Source: Calothrix membranacea FACHB-236 | Lineage (GTDB): Bacteria > Cyanobacteriota > Cyanobacteriia > Cyanobacteriales > Nostocaceae | DNA: 48,577 bases | Direction of reading: 5' to 3' | Assembly (NCBI RefSeq): GCF_014696315.1 | Contig: NZ_JACJPX010000062.1 | Location: forward strand, 1 to 48,577 | Shown: positions 7,984 through 17,653 of the stretch, one piece after another | How positions within the stretch are numbered: position 1 is the first letter of the stretch | How the letters are laid out: each line of letters starts with the position of its first letter | Made by a program: the position numbers and the translations under genes | Notes under the pieces: model-generated | The model's input: only the letters and a program-made list of their open reading frames with translations | Told to the model about the DNA's origin: nothing | The model's database searches: none

Positions 7984-8566
7984 AAACTTCGATTTCTAAG
8001 GTCTCCCAATGCTTAAAATTATCATTGATAGGAACCGCACAGAACGCTTCAGTTTAAAGATTTTTCTAGATTAATATTTTACGTGTATGGGAAAATACTT
8101 GTGAAGCTAGGCAACAGGTTGGTGGGAAAAGCCTTTGGGAATTGTATTACTTTTTTTCAAAAATTAAATAATGTTGCTATATAACAGCCTTGAATTATAC
8201 CATTTTGGATTTTATATTTTAGATTAGAAATTACTGTCTATGTAAGAGTTATTTCAATCCATCTGTTGCATTCTTTTTTCAAATTGGTATTACTTACAAC
8301 AATTTGCTTTTACACGAGATGCCAAATTTTTAATAATTTATAGATATAAATTATTAAAGATGATATAGAATTGTTAGATTATCTCTGTCTCAAGATATAA
8401 TAAACACTATCTATAGATAGAATTACAAAAAGTATTATAAGCTTTAAGCTATAAAAGGCTAAATTCAAGCAACCTTAAGAATACAAATATTAATTGAGAT
8501 GAGGTCAGCATCCTAAAATACAATTTAGGATGCTTAATTTTTCCCAACTACTTTTGTTGATAAACA
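7984..8566. other. Intergenic region upstream of the antiporter
   Basis: About 580 bp, very A+T-rich from 8140 onward. It contains a variant of the dispersed ATCTGTYGCATTCTTTTTTC repeat at ~8259-8290 and a terminator-like hairpin at 8508-8533 (listed separately). I see no gene. Confidence 0.5.
8508..8542 (+). terminator. Hairpin with T-run, terminator or attenuator
   Basis: GCATCCTAAA (8508-8517) pairs perfectly with TTTAGGATGC (8524-8533) across a six-base loop and is followed by TTAATTTTT. It has the form of a Rho-independent terminator. However, it points toward the antiporter and lies only ~25 bp before its ATG, with no rightward gene upstream. It could end a leader transcript (attenuation) or an unannotated small RNA. 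Confidence 0.55.
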
Positions 8567-10648
8567 ATGAACATAGAGACATTAGCAGACACTCCTATTA
8601 TTGCATTTACCATTCTTTTAGCAGTAATCTTTACTGTACCTCCGATATTTGAACGCCTGAAGTTACCGGGATTAGTCGGGTTACTGATTGCAGGTGTAGT
8701 TTTAGGGCAGAATGGCTTAAAGTTATTAGACTCTGAGTCTGATACTGTTAAACTGCTCTCGGATATTGGCAAAATTTATTTGATGTTCGTAGCGGGCTTA
8801 GAAATAGATTTAGAGCAGTTTCGCAAAACTAAAAATCGCTCAATAGGTTTTGGAGCTTTGACATTTTTAGTACCTCTAATTGCTGGTATTGCTGCCGGGC
8901 GTTTATTTAATTTTAGCTGGAATGCTTCTGTATTAATTGGTTCTTTGCTCGCTTCCCATACTCTTTTAGCTTACCCGATTGTCAGCCGTTTAGGAGTAGT
9001 CACAAATGAAGCGGTTACAGTTACAATCGGTGCCACTATTTTTACTGACACAGGTGCTTTATTGGTGCTAGCAATTTGTGTGGGAATTCATGGTGGGGAA
9101 TTCTCAGCTATCAGTTTAGCAACTTTGTTAGGTGGTTTAGCAATTTACTCTGTAGTAGTTTTATTTGGCTTTGACTGGGCGGGAAAACAGTTTTTCCGAC
9201 GTACTGGAGATGAACAAAGTAACCAATTTTTGTTTATCTTACTAGCATTATTTTTGGCTTCTGTAGGAGCGCAGGTAATCGGAGTTGAAAAAATTGTAGG
9301 TGCATTTTTAGCAGGTTTAGCAGTCAACGATGTTCTTGGACGTAGCCCAGTAAAAGAAAAAGTTGAGTTTATTGGTAGTGTTTTGTTTATCCCTTGTTTT
9401 TTTGTAGACATGGGATTATTAATTGATATTCCGGCTTTTATCAAAACGCTCAGTTCTATTTGGTTAACTTTAGTAATTGTAGTAGCTTTAGTTATCAGTA
9501 AATTTATAGCAGCATTTTTAGCTAAACTACTTTACCGTTACAACACAGCAGAAATGTTGACTATGTGGTCATTGTCACTACCACAGGTAGCCGCTACCCT
9601 CGCAGCAACATTAGTTGCTTATCAATCTGTCAATCCTGCTGGTGAACGGCTAATCAGTGAAGGTGTATTAAACAGTGTCATTGTACTGATGCTAGTTACT
9701 GCAATTCTTGGCCCAATCATTACAGCTAGGTTTGCGACTTCGTTACAACTTTCCGAATCAGATTTTGCTACAGATAAGCTGACAACTTGGTGGGATGATT
9801 CTCAAGAGCAGCTAACAGAAGATAAAACAGAACCATTCACTATAGTAGTCCCGATATACAACCCCCAAACCCAACGTTTTCTGATAGAAATGGCAGCGCT
9901 TATCAGTCGTCATGAATCTGGAAGGATTGTGCCATTAGCTATTACTAAAGCCCATATCCAAATGGACGATCCGCAATTAGTAACAGCACTAGAGCAAAGT
10001 AAGCAAAGATTAAATTTAACTAAAGAAATCAGTCAAGAATTTGATGTAGAAGTTTCACCAGCAATTCGCATTGATGATGATGCAGCTTTAGGAATTAGTC
10101 GCACTAGCCGAGAACAAAACGCTAGTTTGGTTGTCATGGGTTGGTCGCGCACAACAGGCTTGCGTGCCCGGTTATTTGGTAGTGTGATTGATAGTGTCTT
10201 CTGGTCTTCTCACTGTCCAGTGGCTGTGACACGCCTTTTAAGTAGCCCTACGACTATTCAAAGAATTCTTGTACCAGTAGGAGATTTGACACGCCAAACT
10301 ATAGGCGCTATCAGATTTGCCCAAATTTTGGCTGATGTCAATCAAGCGGAAGTGGTATTGTTACACGTGAGCGATCGCAAAACTCCCCCCAATTTAGTAG
10401 ACAGATTTGCTGCTCAATTATCTGATATTGCTGCTAAAAGTAAGTTACAGGTAAATACCAATATTCAAACCATTAAGGGTGATGATGTAGCTAGAGTCAT
10501 CATTCACGAAGCTGAGAAATTTGATTTAGCAGTCTTGCGTTCCGTTCGTTATCGCACAGCCGGCGGATTATCTGTCAGCTACGTAACAACCCAGGTGCTT
10601 AGAGAATTGAAATGCTCAATTGTATTGCTGGGAGAACCTGGGTATTAG
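8567..10648 (+). CDS. CPA2-type cation/proton antiporter with universal-stress-like tail
   Basis: A 693-residue protein. Residues ~10-390 form a 12- to 13-helix Na+/H+ exchanger domain of the CPA2 (KefB/NapA-like) kind. Examples are LPGLVGLLIAGVVLGQNGL and FVAGLEIDLEQFRK early on, and FTDTGALLVLAI, where TDTGA carries the ion-binding aspartate. From ~420 to the end lie two soluble alpha/beta repeats like universal stress proteins (VVMGWSRTTGLRARLFGS, and ILVPVGDLTRQTIGAIRFA near the second). There is no TrkA-N/RCK domain, which separates it from KefB/KefC proper. The likely role is monovalent cation/proton exchange at the plasma or thylakoid membrane, with the tail sensing nucleotide. Ion specificity cannot be read from the sequence. 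Confidence 0.88.
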   Translation: MNIETLADTPIIAFTILLAVIFTVPPIFERLKLPGLVGLLIAGVVLGQNGLKLLDSESDTVKLLSDIGKIYLMFVAGLEIDLEQFRKTKNRSIGFGALTFLVPLIAGIAAGRLFNFSWNASVLIGSLLASHTLLAYPIVSRLGVVTNEAVTVTIGATIFTDTGALLVLAICVGIHGGEFSAISLATLLGGLAIYSVVVLFGFDWAGKQFFRRTGDEQSNQFLFILLALFLASVGAQVIGVEKIVGAFLAGLAVNDVLGRSPVKEKVEFIGSVLFIPCFFVDMGLLIDIPAFIKTLSSIWLTLVIVVALVISKFIAAFLAKLLYRYNTAEMLTMWSLSLPQVAATLAATLVAYQSVNPAGERLISEGVLNSVIVLMLVTAILGPIITARFATSLQLSESDFATDKLTTWWDDSQEQLTEDKTEPFTIVVPIYNPQTQRFLIEMAALISRHESGRIVPLAITKAHIQMDDPQLVTALEQSKQRLNLTKEISQEFDVEVSPAIRIDDDAALGISRTSREQNASLVVMGWSRTTGLRARLFGSVIDSVFWSSHCPVAVTRLLSSPTTIQRILVPVGDLTRQTIGAIRFAQILADVNQAEVVLLHVSDRKTPPNLVDRFAAQLSDIAAKSKLQVNTNIQTIKGDDVARVIIHEAEKFDLAVLRSVRYRTAGGLSVSYVTTQVLRELKCSIVLLGEPGY

Positions 10649-10740
10649 TTGGGTAATGGGTAATGGGTAATGGGTAATTGAGACAAGTAAAATAACCAAT
10701 GCCCAATGCCCAATGCCCAATGCCCCATTCCCAATTACAA
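10649..10740. repeat. STRR heptamer arrays (GGGTAAT and CCCAATG)
   Basis: Four GGGTAAT units follow the antiporter stop, and four CCCAATG units follow near 10700-10730. The two arrays are roughly complementary and could fold together as a large hairpin at the transcript end. The short leftward ORF that can be read across them is not a gene. Confidence 0.75.
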
Positions 10741-10875
10741 TAAAAAACCCCAGCACTGTGAAGCTGAGGTAACTGGGAGAATCTAAAATGATGATGGGAG
10801 TTTTCAATACCGAAGTTAAAAATAGAAACTTCACTTAAAAGTCAGCAAAACTAACACAGTAATCTTTTATACATC

Positions 10876-11106
10876 TTATGCTGACCGTTCAAAAGCTAAA
10901 TCGCGTATGAGTTGAGTTCTAGAGAATATGTAATCGCTTAACGAATTCATTTCTTCACGACTGAGTGATGTTTTGCTATCAACCTGTCCCAACAACTGCT
11001 TGGCTAAGTCTGTATCATTCAATCCCACCAGAGTGCTGGTTTGGGTTTGTTCAACTACAGACCAGAGTTGACGTAAAATTTTTGAGTTCACAAGGCATAC
11101 ATTCAT
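10876..11106 (-). CDS. Small conserved-looking hypothetical protein
   Basis: A 76-residue acidic, helical protein starting MNVCLVNSKILRQLWSVVEQ. I place the start at 11106 because a good GAAGGG lies six bases upstream; the frame stays open to an ATG at 11130. It has no membrane segment. The sequence is well formed (LVGLNDTDLAKQLLGQV, then SREEMNSLSDYIFSRTQLIR) and lies between repeats and nagA. I recall similar small proteins in other Nostocales but know no function. Confidence 0.6.
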   Translation of the reverse strand: MNVCLVNSKILRQLWSVVEQTQTSTLVGLNDTDLAKQLLGQVDSKTSLSREEMNSLSDYIFSRTQLIRDLAFERSA

Positions 11107-11249
11107 TACAAACCCTTCGATTCTTGCCATGCCATAAAAGTGCTGCGAAGAATCTAAATAAAATATTAAATTATCAATTCTAAAGAAAACCTTAAATTTT
11201 ACAAAAGTTAACTAATTAGATGTTAATCGAAATTTTACCTTACAGAAGT

Positions 11250-12425
11250 TTACGTGAACAATCGCTGCCAAGTCAGTTCTTGTGTAGCTTCTTGCCAATG
11301 CCAGCGCAGTAAATTGGCGGGTTGGTTGGGAGAAATGCCTGGGAGTGCGATCGCGCGTCTGGGTGCATCAGTAGCCAGTATAATGGCTGTCTCTGGGTCA
11401 CAAATACTCCACTTCACTAAATTTTGCACACCAACTAATAAGGGTAAAGTTGTTCCAGATAACGTCCCATCTGCTAGTCGTGCTGTACCGTGCTTCACTT
11501 CTATTTGGCGGCTATCCCAAGGATACAAGCCATCGGGTAATCCCAGAGGTGCTAGGGCATCGCTGACGAGGAATAATCCACAAGCAGCACGAATGAGAAT
11601 TTGCAGCATTGTTGGTGCAACGTGCTGTCCATCAGCAATAAAACCAGACATCACATGAGGATGGGTAATTGCGGCCCCTAATAATCCTGGTTCGCGGTGA
11701 TGTAATGGTGGCATAGCGTTGAAAGCATGGGTAACCATTGTTGCCCCTAGTTCAAAGGCGCGTTGTGCTTGGTCTGCTGTCGCCTGAGAATGCCCTAAAC
11801 TGACGGTGATGCCCAAAGAACGCAAATATGGAATGACTTCCCCAGTTGCATCTAACTCTGGTGCGAGGGTGATAACTTTCACAATATGGGCATAGTCACC
11901 TAAAACCCGCTTCACTTCATTCAGTGTCAAAGGTAAGAGATATTCAGCAGGATGCGCGCCGCGTTTTTGAGAGTTTAAAAATGGCCCTTCTAAATGTACA
12001 CCCAGAATTCGAGAACCTGTTGTTTGCGTTTGCATAAAATCAGCGATAATCGCTAGCGATCGCTGAATATTTTCTACAGAAGTTGTTACCAATGTGGGTA
12101 AAAATCCATCAACTCCCACATCCCATAAAAATTGCGATATTTTTGGCAACAAATCAGCATTATTTGGTTTTAATTCAGGAAATGCTAAACCTAATGCCCC
12201 ATTAATCTGTAAATCAACACCGCCTAAAGAAATCCAATCACCCGCAACATCTAAAACTTGCAAATCTGGCGAAGCAACTCGTTTAAAAACAGTACTCATT
12301 GGCAGAATTTGCTCTATAATTCCCGCTTCATTAATTAAGAGCATCTGCAAGTTTTTATACCCAGGAACTCTGGCATTAATAATATCTACATTTTTAGCGA
12401 TCGCTGTTGGTGTTGCTTTAATCAT
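11250..12425 (-). CDS. nagA: N-acetylglucosamine-6-phosphate deacetylase
   Basis: About 391 residues from the ATG at 12425 (an upstream in-frame start at 12455 is possible), matching the family length. It hydrolyses GlcNAc-6-phosphate to glucosamine-6-phosphate and acetate during recycling of cell-wall or chitin-derived sugar. It is an amidohydrolase-fold metalloenzyme. The metal ligands appear in GVHLEGPFLNSQKRGAHP (residues ~145-165), SLGHSQATADQA, and MVTHAFNAMPPLHHREPG; the catalytic aspartate is in LVSDALAPLG. It is divergent from purE with ~85 bp between starts, so both promoters are packed into that gap. The C-terminus ends just before an intergenic stretch with no clear terminator. 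Confidence 0.92.
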   Translation of the reverse strand: MIKATPTAIAKNVDIINARVPGYKNLQMLLINEAGIIEQILPMSTVFKRVASPDLQVLDVAGDWISLGGVDLQINGALGLAFPELKPNNADLLPKISQFLWDVGVDGFLPTLVTTSVENIQRSLAIIADFMQTQTTGSRILGVHLEGPFLNSQKRGAHPAEYLLPLTLNEVKRVLGDYAHIVKVITLAPELDATGEVIPYLRSLGITVSLGHSQATADQAQRAFELGATMVTHAFNAMPPLHHREPGLLGAAITHPHVMSGFIADGQHVAPTMLQILIRAACGLFLVSDALAPLGLPDGLYPWDSRQIEVKHGTARLADGTLSGTTLPLLVGVQNLVKWSICDPETAIILATDAPRRAIALPGISPNQPANLLRWHWQEATQELTWQRLFT

Positions 12426-12509
12426 CACATTGACGGGAAAATAACTAAACTTCAACCGATTTTAGATGTAATAGTCGGCAATAATCCAAAATCCAAAATC
12501 TAAAATTCT

Positions 12510-13031
12510 ATGTCTCCCCTTGTCGGTATTATCATGGGCAGCGATTCTGACTTGCCCACTATGAAAGATGCGATCGCAATTTGTGAAGAGTTTGGTGTAG
12601 AAACTGAAGTGGCGATCGTTTCTGCTCATCGTACCCCAGAACGCATGGTGCAATATGCACAAACAGCACACCAACGCGGTATTAAAGTGATTATTGCTGG
12701 TGCTGGTGGTGCGGCTCATCTTCCAGGGATGGTTGCTTCTTTAACGCCTCTCCCAGTAATTGGTGTTCCTGTTGCTACTCGTAATTTACAAGGTATCGAT
12801 TCTTTGTATTCAATTGTACAGATGCCTGGTGGTATTCCTGTGGCCACGGTAGCAATTGGTAATGCCAAGAACGCCGGACTTTTAGCAGTGCAAATTCTTG
12901 CTAGCCATCAACCAGCATTATTAGAAAAAGTCCAAAAATATCGGCAAAGTCTATCAGAATCAGTAATGGCAAAGCAAGCTAAACTAGAACAACTGGGCTA
13001 TCAAGAATATCTCAAAACGGAATTGCCATAA
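12510..13031 (+). CDS. purE: N5-carboxyaminoimidazole ribonucleotide mutase
   Basis: A protein of 173 residues, normal for class I PurE. It converts N5-CAIR to CAIR in purine synthesis, using the product of PurK. The family motifs are clear: [16 protein letters not shown] near the N-terminus (residues 6-21), then [13 protein letters not shown] and [26 protein letters not shown]. Its partner gene purK is present but ~31 kb away, so the two are unlinked in expression. A weak inverted repeat AGGGTTAAT...ATTAACCCT (13049-13087) follows the stop and may end the transcript. Confidence 0.97.
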   Translation: MSPLVGIIMGSDSDLPTMKDAIAICEEFGVETEVAIVSAHRTPERMVQYAQTAHQRGIKVIIAGAGGAAHLPGMVASLTPLPVIGVPVATRNLQGIDSLYSIVQMPGGIPVATVAIGNAKNAGLLAVQILASHQPALLEKVQKYRQSLSESVMAKQAKLEQLGYQEYLKTELP

Positions 13032-13787
13032 ATTTAAATTCATACATGAGGGTTAATTGTAATATTTGATGTTATTTTATTAACCCTTTACTTAGAAACA
13101 ATACGGCTAACCATTGTATTTAATAATGCAATGTAAATATTAAAACATCTTTTACTTACAGTAAGTTTATTCATTTTTGTTATAAAAATTTAATATTCTT
13201 ACAGATATTTTGATTGAGATGTCGGAAAATCCTGACAATATCGAATTTCAGTTTGTTGTGTTCTTACATTGAAATGCCAAAGAAAGCGGTCTTATAGATA
13301 ATTCGTATCTCCTGATACAGAATTATCATTTTGGTAACATGGACAATCAATCAAATTTATTAATGCCTGCATAAAAGTTATCTACGGAAATCACTTGTAT
13401 GATTCCTGTAAATTAATTTTAGATGGCATCCAAAATTTTATTATGGAGGTGAATTTTCACTCTCTAAAATGTTGTGTTGGTTTCTCATTAAAGATGAAGG
13501 AGTACATCATCTAAGCTTCATCATTAAAAATTAAAGATTTAGTGAATCAGGCTTGACTTTTTCACAATTGATAATTCCTGCTTGAGTCAACTTGAAATTT
13601 GGAAAAAATATTTACAAAAGCAGCAATCTTTCTTTACACTCCTATTAGGATATTCGAGTTTCTGATTTGCAATCCAAATTACTTGAACGGCTAAATATCA
13701 ACAAATAGTTGATGAGATTCAAGTGCTACTTCGGTTGGCTTAACTATATTATTTCCTGTATTTCCTGGAAAAATTGTTGGGAGTAAA
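13032..13787. other. Long upstream region of the first amt gene
   Basis: About 755 bp, A+T-rich, without a supportable ORF. A perfect inverted repeat CTTACAGTAAG occurs near 13155. I scanned for a canonical NtcA site (GTA-N8-TAC), expected before ammonium transporter genes, and did not find a perfect one; imperfect sites cannot be excluded. The length suggests a distal promoter or a long leader. Confidence 0.4.
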
Positions 13788-15398
13788 ATGTTCAAACTTA
13801 CGCAAAAACAGAAATTAAAAGCCAAAAGTAGGCAAAGAACAGCAAAAAGTCACTTTAAAAGTTCAAAATCTCAATCAAATATAGACAGATTAGCTAGCAC
13901 AATTAAACGGCTCTCTCCCAATTGGCAAGCCAGCCTAGCTTTAGCTAGTTTAATTGTTTTGGGATGGGGCTATGCCGCAGTTGCTCAAGCACCAGCTGCA
14001 GGGCCAACCACAGCAGAACTAAAGATTGCTATTGACACTTTATGGGTAGCGATCGCAGCATTTTTGGTGTTCTTTATGAACGCTGGTTTTTGTATGTTAG
14101 AAACCGGCTTCTGTCGCCAAAAAAATGCTGTTAACGTTCTAGCTAAAAACTTGATTGTTTTTGCCCTCTCTACAGTAGCTTTTTGGGCAATCGGTTTTGG
14201 TTTAATGTTTGGCGATGGAAATGATTTTATCGGGCTGAGTGGGTTTTTCCTAGGAGGCACAGATAACAGTCCCGCAACTGGAGACGCTTACAAAGGTGTT
14301 TTTAGTGCCTTGAGTTGGACTGGTGTTCCTTTAGCTGCCAAATTTTTATTCCAATTGGTATTTGCTGGAACCGCTGCCACAATTGTTTCTGGTGCAGTTG
14401 CGGAACGGATTAAGTTTGTTGACTTCCTCATTTTCAGCGTCTTACTTGTAGGTATTGCCTACCCCATTACCGGACATTGGATTTGGGGTGCTGGTTGGTT
14501 GGCTGATATGGGCTTCTGGGACTTTGCTGGTTCTACAGTAGTTCACTCAGTTGGTGGTTGGGCTGCTTTAATGGGGGCTGCATTTTTGGGCCCGCGGATT
14601 GGTAAATACCAAGATAAACAAGTTGTGGCTCTCCCTGGCCATAACATGAGTATTGCTACCTTAGGCTGTTTAATTCTCTGGTTAGGCTGGTTTGGATTTA
14701 ACCCCGGTTCAGTCATGGCTGCTGACCCCAACGCAATTACTCACATTGCTTTAACAACCAACATGGCGGGTGCCGTAGGTGGAATTGCTGCAACAATTAC
14801 AGCCTGGTTGTACTTAGGCAAGCCAGACCTGTCAATGATTATCAATGGTATTTTGGCTGGCTTGGTTGGTGTCACAGCATCTTGTGCTTACATCAACATT
14901 GGCAGCTCTGTAATTATTGGTTTAGTTGCTGGTGTCATAGTCGTCTTTTCTGTTCCTTTCTTCGATCGCATCGGTATTGACGACCCAGTAGGCGCTACCT
15001 CAGTTCACCTAGTTTGTGGTGTTTGGGGAACTTTGGCAGTAGGTCTGTTTGCTGTCGGCCCTGGTGGCTATCCTTGGTTAGTTGACCTAGCTGGGAAACC
15101 AGTAGGCCCACATGGTCTGTTCTTTGGTGGTGGCTTTGGTACCCTAATTCCGCAAATAGTAGGCATTTTGGCTGTAGGTGGTATTACAGTCTTGCTCAGT
15201 AGCATATTTTGGATGGTATTAAAAGCTACTTTGGGTATCCGAGTAACTCGTAAAGAGGAATTGGAAGGTTTAGATATCGGTGAACACGGTATGGAAGCCT
15301 ACAGTGGGTTTCTTACAGAAGCTAGTTCCGATGGATTTTCTGAAGGTTACAGTTCAGGAGACGTTCCACAAGGTCGTGATTTACCCAATACCTTGTAA
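13788..15398 (+). CDS. amt: Ammonium transporter (Amt family) with long N-terminal extension
   Basis: A 536-residue Amt/Mep/Rh channel that moves ammonium across the plasma membrane. An unusual basic extension of ~45 residues (rich in K, R, S, Q) precedes a signal-like hydrophobic stretch (~49-68, ending AVAQAPAA) and then the 11-helix core. Signature stretches include [20 protein letters not shown] near residue 98, and [18 protein letters not shown] carrying the first pore histidine. [17 protein letters not shown] carries the second. The cytoplasmic tail ([17 protein letters not shown]) is the usual Amt C-terminal motif that allows GlnK/PII control. It heads the amt-ynfA-amt cluster, which recalls the clustered amt genes of Anabaena. 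Confidence 0.95.
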   Translation: MFKLTQKQKLKAKSRQRTAKSHFKSSKSQSNIDRLASTIKRLSPNWQASLALASLIVLGWGYAAVAQAPAAGPTTAELKIAIDTLWVAIAAFLVFFMNAGFCMLETGFCRQKNAVNVLAKNLIVFALSTVAFWAIGFGLMFGDGNDFIGLSGFFLGGTDNSPATGDAYKGVFSALSWTGVPLAAKFLFQLVFAGTAATIVSGAVAERIKFVDFLIFSVLLVGIAYPITGHWIWGAGWLADMGFWDFAGSTVVHSVGGWAALMGAAFLGPRIGKYQDKQVVALPGHNMSIATLGCLILWLGWFGFNPGSVMAADPNAITHIALTTNMAGAVGGIAATITAWLYLGKPDLSMIINGILAGLVGVTASCAYINIGSSVIIGLVAGVIVVFSVPFFDRIGIDDPVGATSVHLVCGVWGTLAVGLFAVGPGGYPWLVDLAGKPVGPHGLFFGGGFGTLIPQIVGILAVGGITVLLSSIFWMVLKATLGIRVTRKEELEGLDIGEHGMEAYSGFLTEASSDGFSEGYSSGDVPQGRDLPNTL

Positions 15399-15503
15399 CA
15401 TTTGATTTTTTTCTTGATTTTACTGATAACAACCCACCCCTGTAATTTTTATGCACATACAGGTGGTGGGATTTTTATTTCACATTTAAAAACTAATAAA
15501 TTA

Positions 15504-15827
15504 ATGATTAAGTCTCTGTTTTATTTTGTCTGGGCTGCTTTGTTTGAAATAGGAGGTGGTTACTTAATATGGTTATGGTTGCGTGAAAATAAGCCTATGT
15601 GTTGGGGGCTATTAGGTGGTATTTTTTTAGCTATGTATGGAGTAATAGCTACTCTACAACCTGCAAATTTTGGCAGAGTTTATGCTGCTTATGGCGGGAT
15701 TTTTATTGCAATCGCAATGGTTTGGGGTTGGTTGGTAGATGGTGTCCATCCAGACCAATACGATTTAATCGGAGCTTGTTTAGCTTTGTTAAGTGTTTTT
15801 GTGATTGTGTACGCACCAAGAATATAG
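15504..15827 (+). CDS. ynfA: YnfA family (UPF0060) small membrane protein
   Basis: A 107-residue protein with four hydrophobic helices. The YnfA signatures are FEIGGGYLIWLWLRENK, then GGIFLAMYGVIATLQPANFGRVYAAYGGIFI, then a final VIVYAPR. The family is related to small multidrug resistance exporters. I chose the ATG at 15504; the frame stays open to 15402, but the added 34 residues are unlike the family. It lies between two ammonium transporter genes on the same strand, ~100 bp after the first, so it could share that transcript. Whether its transport role relates to ammonium is unknown. Confidence 0.9.
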   Translation: MIKSLFYFVWAALFEIGGGYLIWLWLRENKPMCWGLLGGIFLAMYGVIATLQPANFGRVYAAYGGIFIAIAMVWGWLVDGVHPDQYDLIGACLALLSVFVIVYAPRI

Positions 15828-16231
15828 TTTAAAATTTTTTTACTGAATTGTACAAACACAGGTTACTTCAAATTGCTCATCAAATAGAAACTAGAATAAT
15901 TAGGTAAATATGTAACTCCACAGAATGAATCTAGTATGAATTTTGCTCATACTTACTAACTAATTCTAGGTATTTATTTGTAAGAGTTATATTTCAACAC
16001 ATTTTGCTTTGAATATAGCTAACACATAATACATTACAAGAATATAAAAATGTAATTATTGCATCTTTATACAAATAATTCAAAATTTAGCATCTGCAAT
16101 TAGTATGATGTTTTTATAAACCTTTCTAAACAACTAAATTGGAGTAACTTATTTAGACAAAATAAAGTATAAAAGAATACTATTTTTGTCAAAAGTGAAA
16201 CAAGAATGTTGGTGTTCGGGGACAAAAACAA
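15828..16231. other. Intergenic region between ynfA and the second amt gene
   Basis: About 400 bp of A+T-rich DNA. An inverted pair GTATGA...TCATAC lies near 15935-15955, but its spacing is 7 bp rather than the arrangement of an NtcA site. I see no ORF or terminator that I would defend. The second amt gene probably has its own promoter here. Confidence 0.35.
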
Positions 16232-17653
16232 GTGTTGAAGAAAGTTGTAATTATTGGGGCTATGACCCTATTGCTGTTGGGAGGGCCATTAACGGGCAAT
16301 GCTTTTGCCCAAGCAGCTGCGCCTGCTCCTCCGACTGCTGATACTGGAGATACAGCATTTATGCTGATTTGTTCAGCATTAGTGTTGTTGATGACACCAG
16401 GATTAGCATTCTTCTATGGTGGATTTGTGCGATCGCGGAATATCCTCAACACATTAATGATGAGTTTTGTGTTGATGGCGATCGTGGGTGTCACCTGGAT
16501 TCTGTGGGGCTATAGCCTTTCCTTTGCACCCGGTTTACCGTTTATTGGGGGATTACAGTGGCTCGGTTTGAATGGTGTGGGCTTAGAAGTCACTGATTAT
16601 CTTAAAGGTTCCAACCCACCAGAAGTGGTGTCCTATGCTGGAACAATTCCCCACCAGGCATTCATGATTTACCAAGCCATGTTTGCCATTATTACCCCAG
16701 CTTTGATTTCTGGTGCGATCGCAGAACGGATGAGCTTCCGCGCCTATGCTCTATTTGTGTTGCTGTGGTCAACCTTTGTCTACACTCCTCTTGCCCACAT
16801 GGTATGGGCGAAAGGTGGATTGTTGGGATTGTATGGTGGTTTAGGTGCTTTAGACTTTGCAGGTGGGACAGTAGTTCACATCAGTTCTGGTGTTTCAGCT
16901 CTCGTCGCCGCGATCGTCCTTGGCCCTCGTAAACAACATCCCGATCGCCTCAGCCCACCACATAACGTTCCGTTTATTTTGTTGGGTGCTGGCTTACTTT
17001 GGTTTGGCTGGTTCGGCTTCAATGCAGGAAGTGCTTTGTCTATTGCTGGTAGTACTTCAGGTAACTTAGTCACCAATATAGCCACAACAGCCTTTGTTGC
17101 TACTAACACAGCCGCAGCCGCAGGAGCCTTAATGTGGCTGGTTTTAGAAGCAGTTTTACGAGGTAAACCTACTGCAGTAGGAGCTGCTACAGGAGCCGTT
17201 GCTGGTTTAGTAGGCATTACCCCAGCGGCTGGATTTGTAACTCCCCTATCAGCAATTTTGATTGGCTTCATCACAGCTTTTGTCTGCTTCTATGCTGTAA
17301 GTTTCAAGCACAAAGTACAAATTGACGATGCCTTAGATACCTACCCTGTACATGGTGTTGGTGGTACAGTCGGTGCAATTTTAACCGCAATTTTTGCTAC
17401 CACCCAAGTTAACAGTGGCGGTAAAGATGGCGTACTGCGGGGTAACTTTGCTGAACTAGGAGTGGAACTAGCAGCCATTGTGATTGCTTATGTGATCGCT
17501 GCTGTTGGTACTTGGGTTATTTTGAAGATTATTGATGCCACAATTGGTTTGCGCGTCAAGGAAGAAGCAGAATACCAAGGTCTAGATATTAACGAACACG
17601 GAGAAGAAGGTTACAACTCCGAGTTTAGCGATCGCATGAATGTTTCTCAATAA
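16232..17653 (+). CDS. amt: Ammonium transporter (Amt family)
   Basis: A 473-residue Amt protein, probably started by GTG at 16232. A cleavable-looking signal (MLKKVVIIGAMTLLLLGG, ending NAFAQAAA) is followed by 11 helices. The core shows LMTPGLAFFYGGFVRSRNIL near residue 52, DFAGGTVVHISSGVSALVAA with the first pore histidine, and DTYPVHGVGGTVGAILTA with the second. The tail LRVKEEAEYQGLDINEHGEE is the PII/GlnK-contact region. It belongs to a different Amt subgroup from the gene at 13788, being closer to bacterial AmtB. Two paralogues side by side suggest scavenging at different ammonium levels. No perfect NtcA box was found upstream. Confidence 0.96.
   Translation: MLKKVVIIGAMTLLLLGGPLTGNAFAQAAAPAPPTADTGDTAFMLICSALVLLMTPGLAFFYGGFVRSRNILNTLMMSFVLMAIVGVTWILWGYSLSFAPGLPFIGGLQWLGLNGVGLEVTDYLKGSNPPEVVSYAGTIPHQAFMIYQAMFAIITPALISGAIAERMSFRAYALFVLLWSTFVYTPLAHMVWAKGGLLGLYGGLGALDFAGGTVVHISSGVSALVAAIVLGPRKQHPDRLSPPHNVPFILLGAGLLWFGWFGFNAGSALSIAGSTSGNLVTNIATTAFVATNTAAAAGALMWLVLEAVLRGKPTAVGAATGAVAGLVGITPAAGFVTPLSAILIGFITAFVCFYAVSFKHKVQIDDALDTYPVHGVGGTVGAILTAIFATTQVNSGGKDGVLRGNFAELGVELAAIVIAYVIAAVGTWVILKIIDATIGLRVKEEAEYQGLDINEHGEEGYNSEFSDRMNVSQ

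Noticed and set aside
15402-15503. N-terminal extension of YnfA
   Set aside because: The 34 extra residues are not part of the YnfA family and lack a ribosome binding site; the ATG at 15504 gives the normal length.
13032-16231. NtcA binding sites before the amt genes
   Set aside because: No perfect GTA-N8-TAC was found by eye; near matches had wrong half-sites or spacing.
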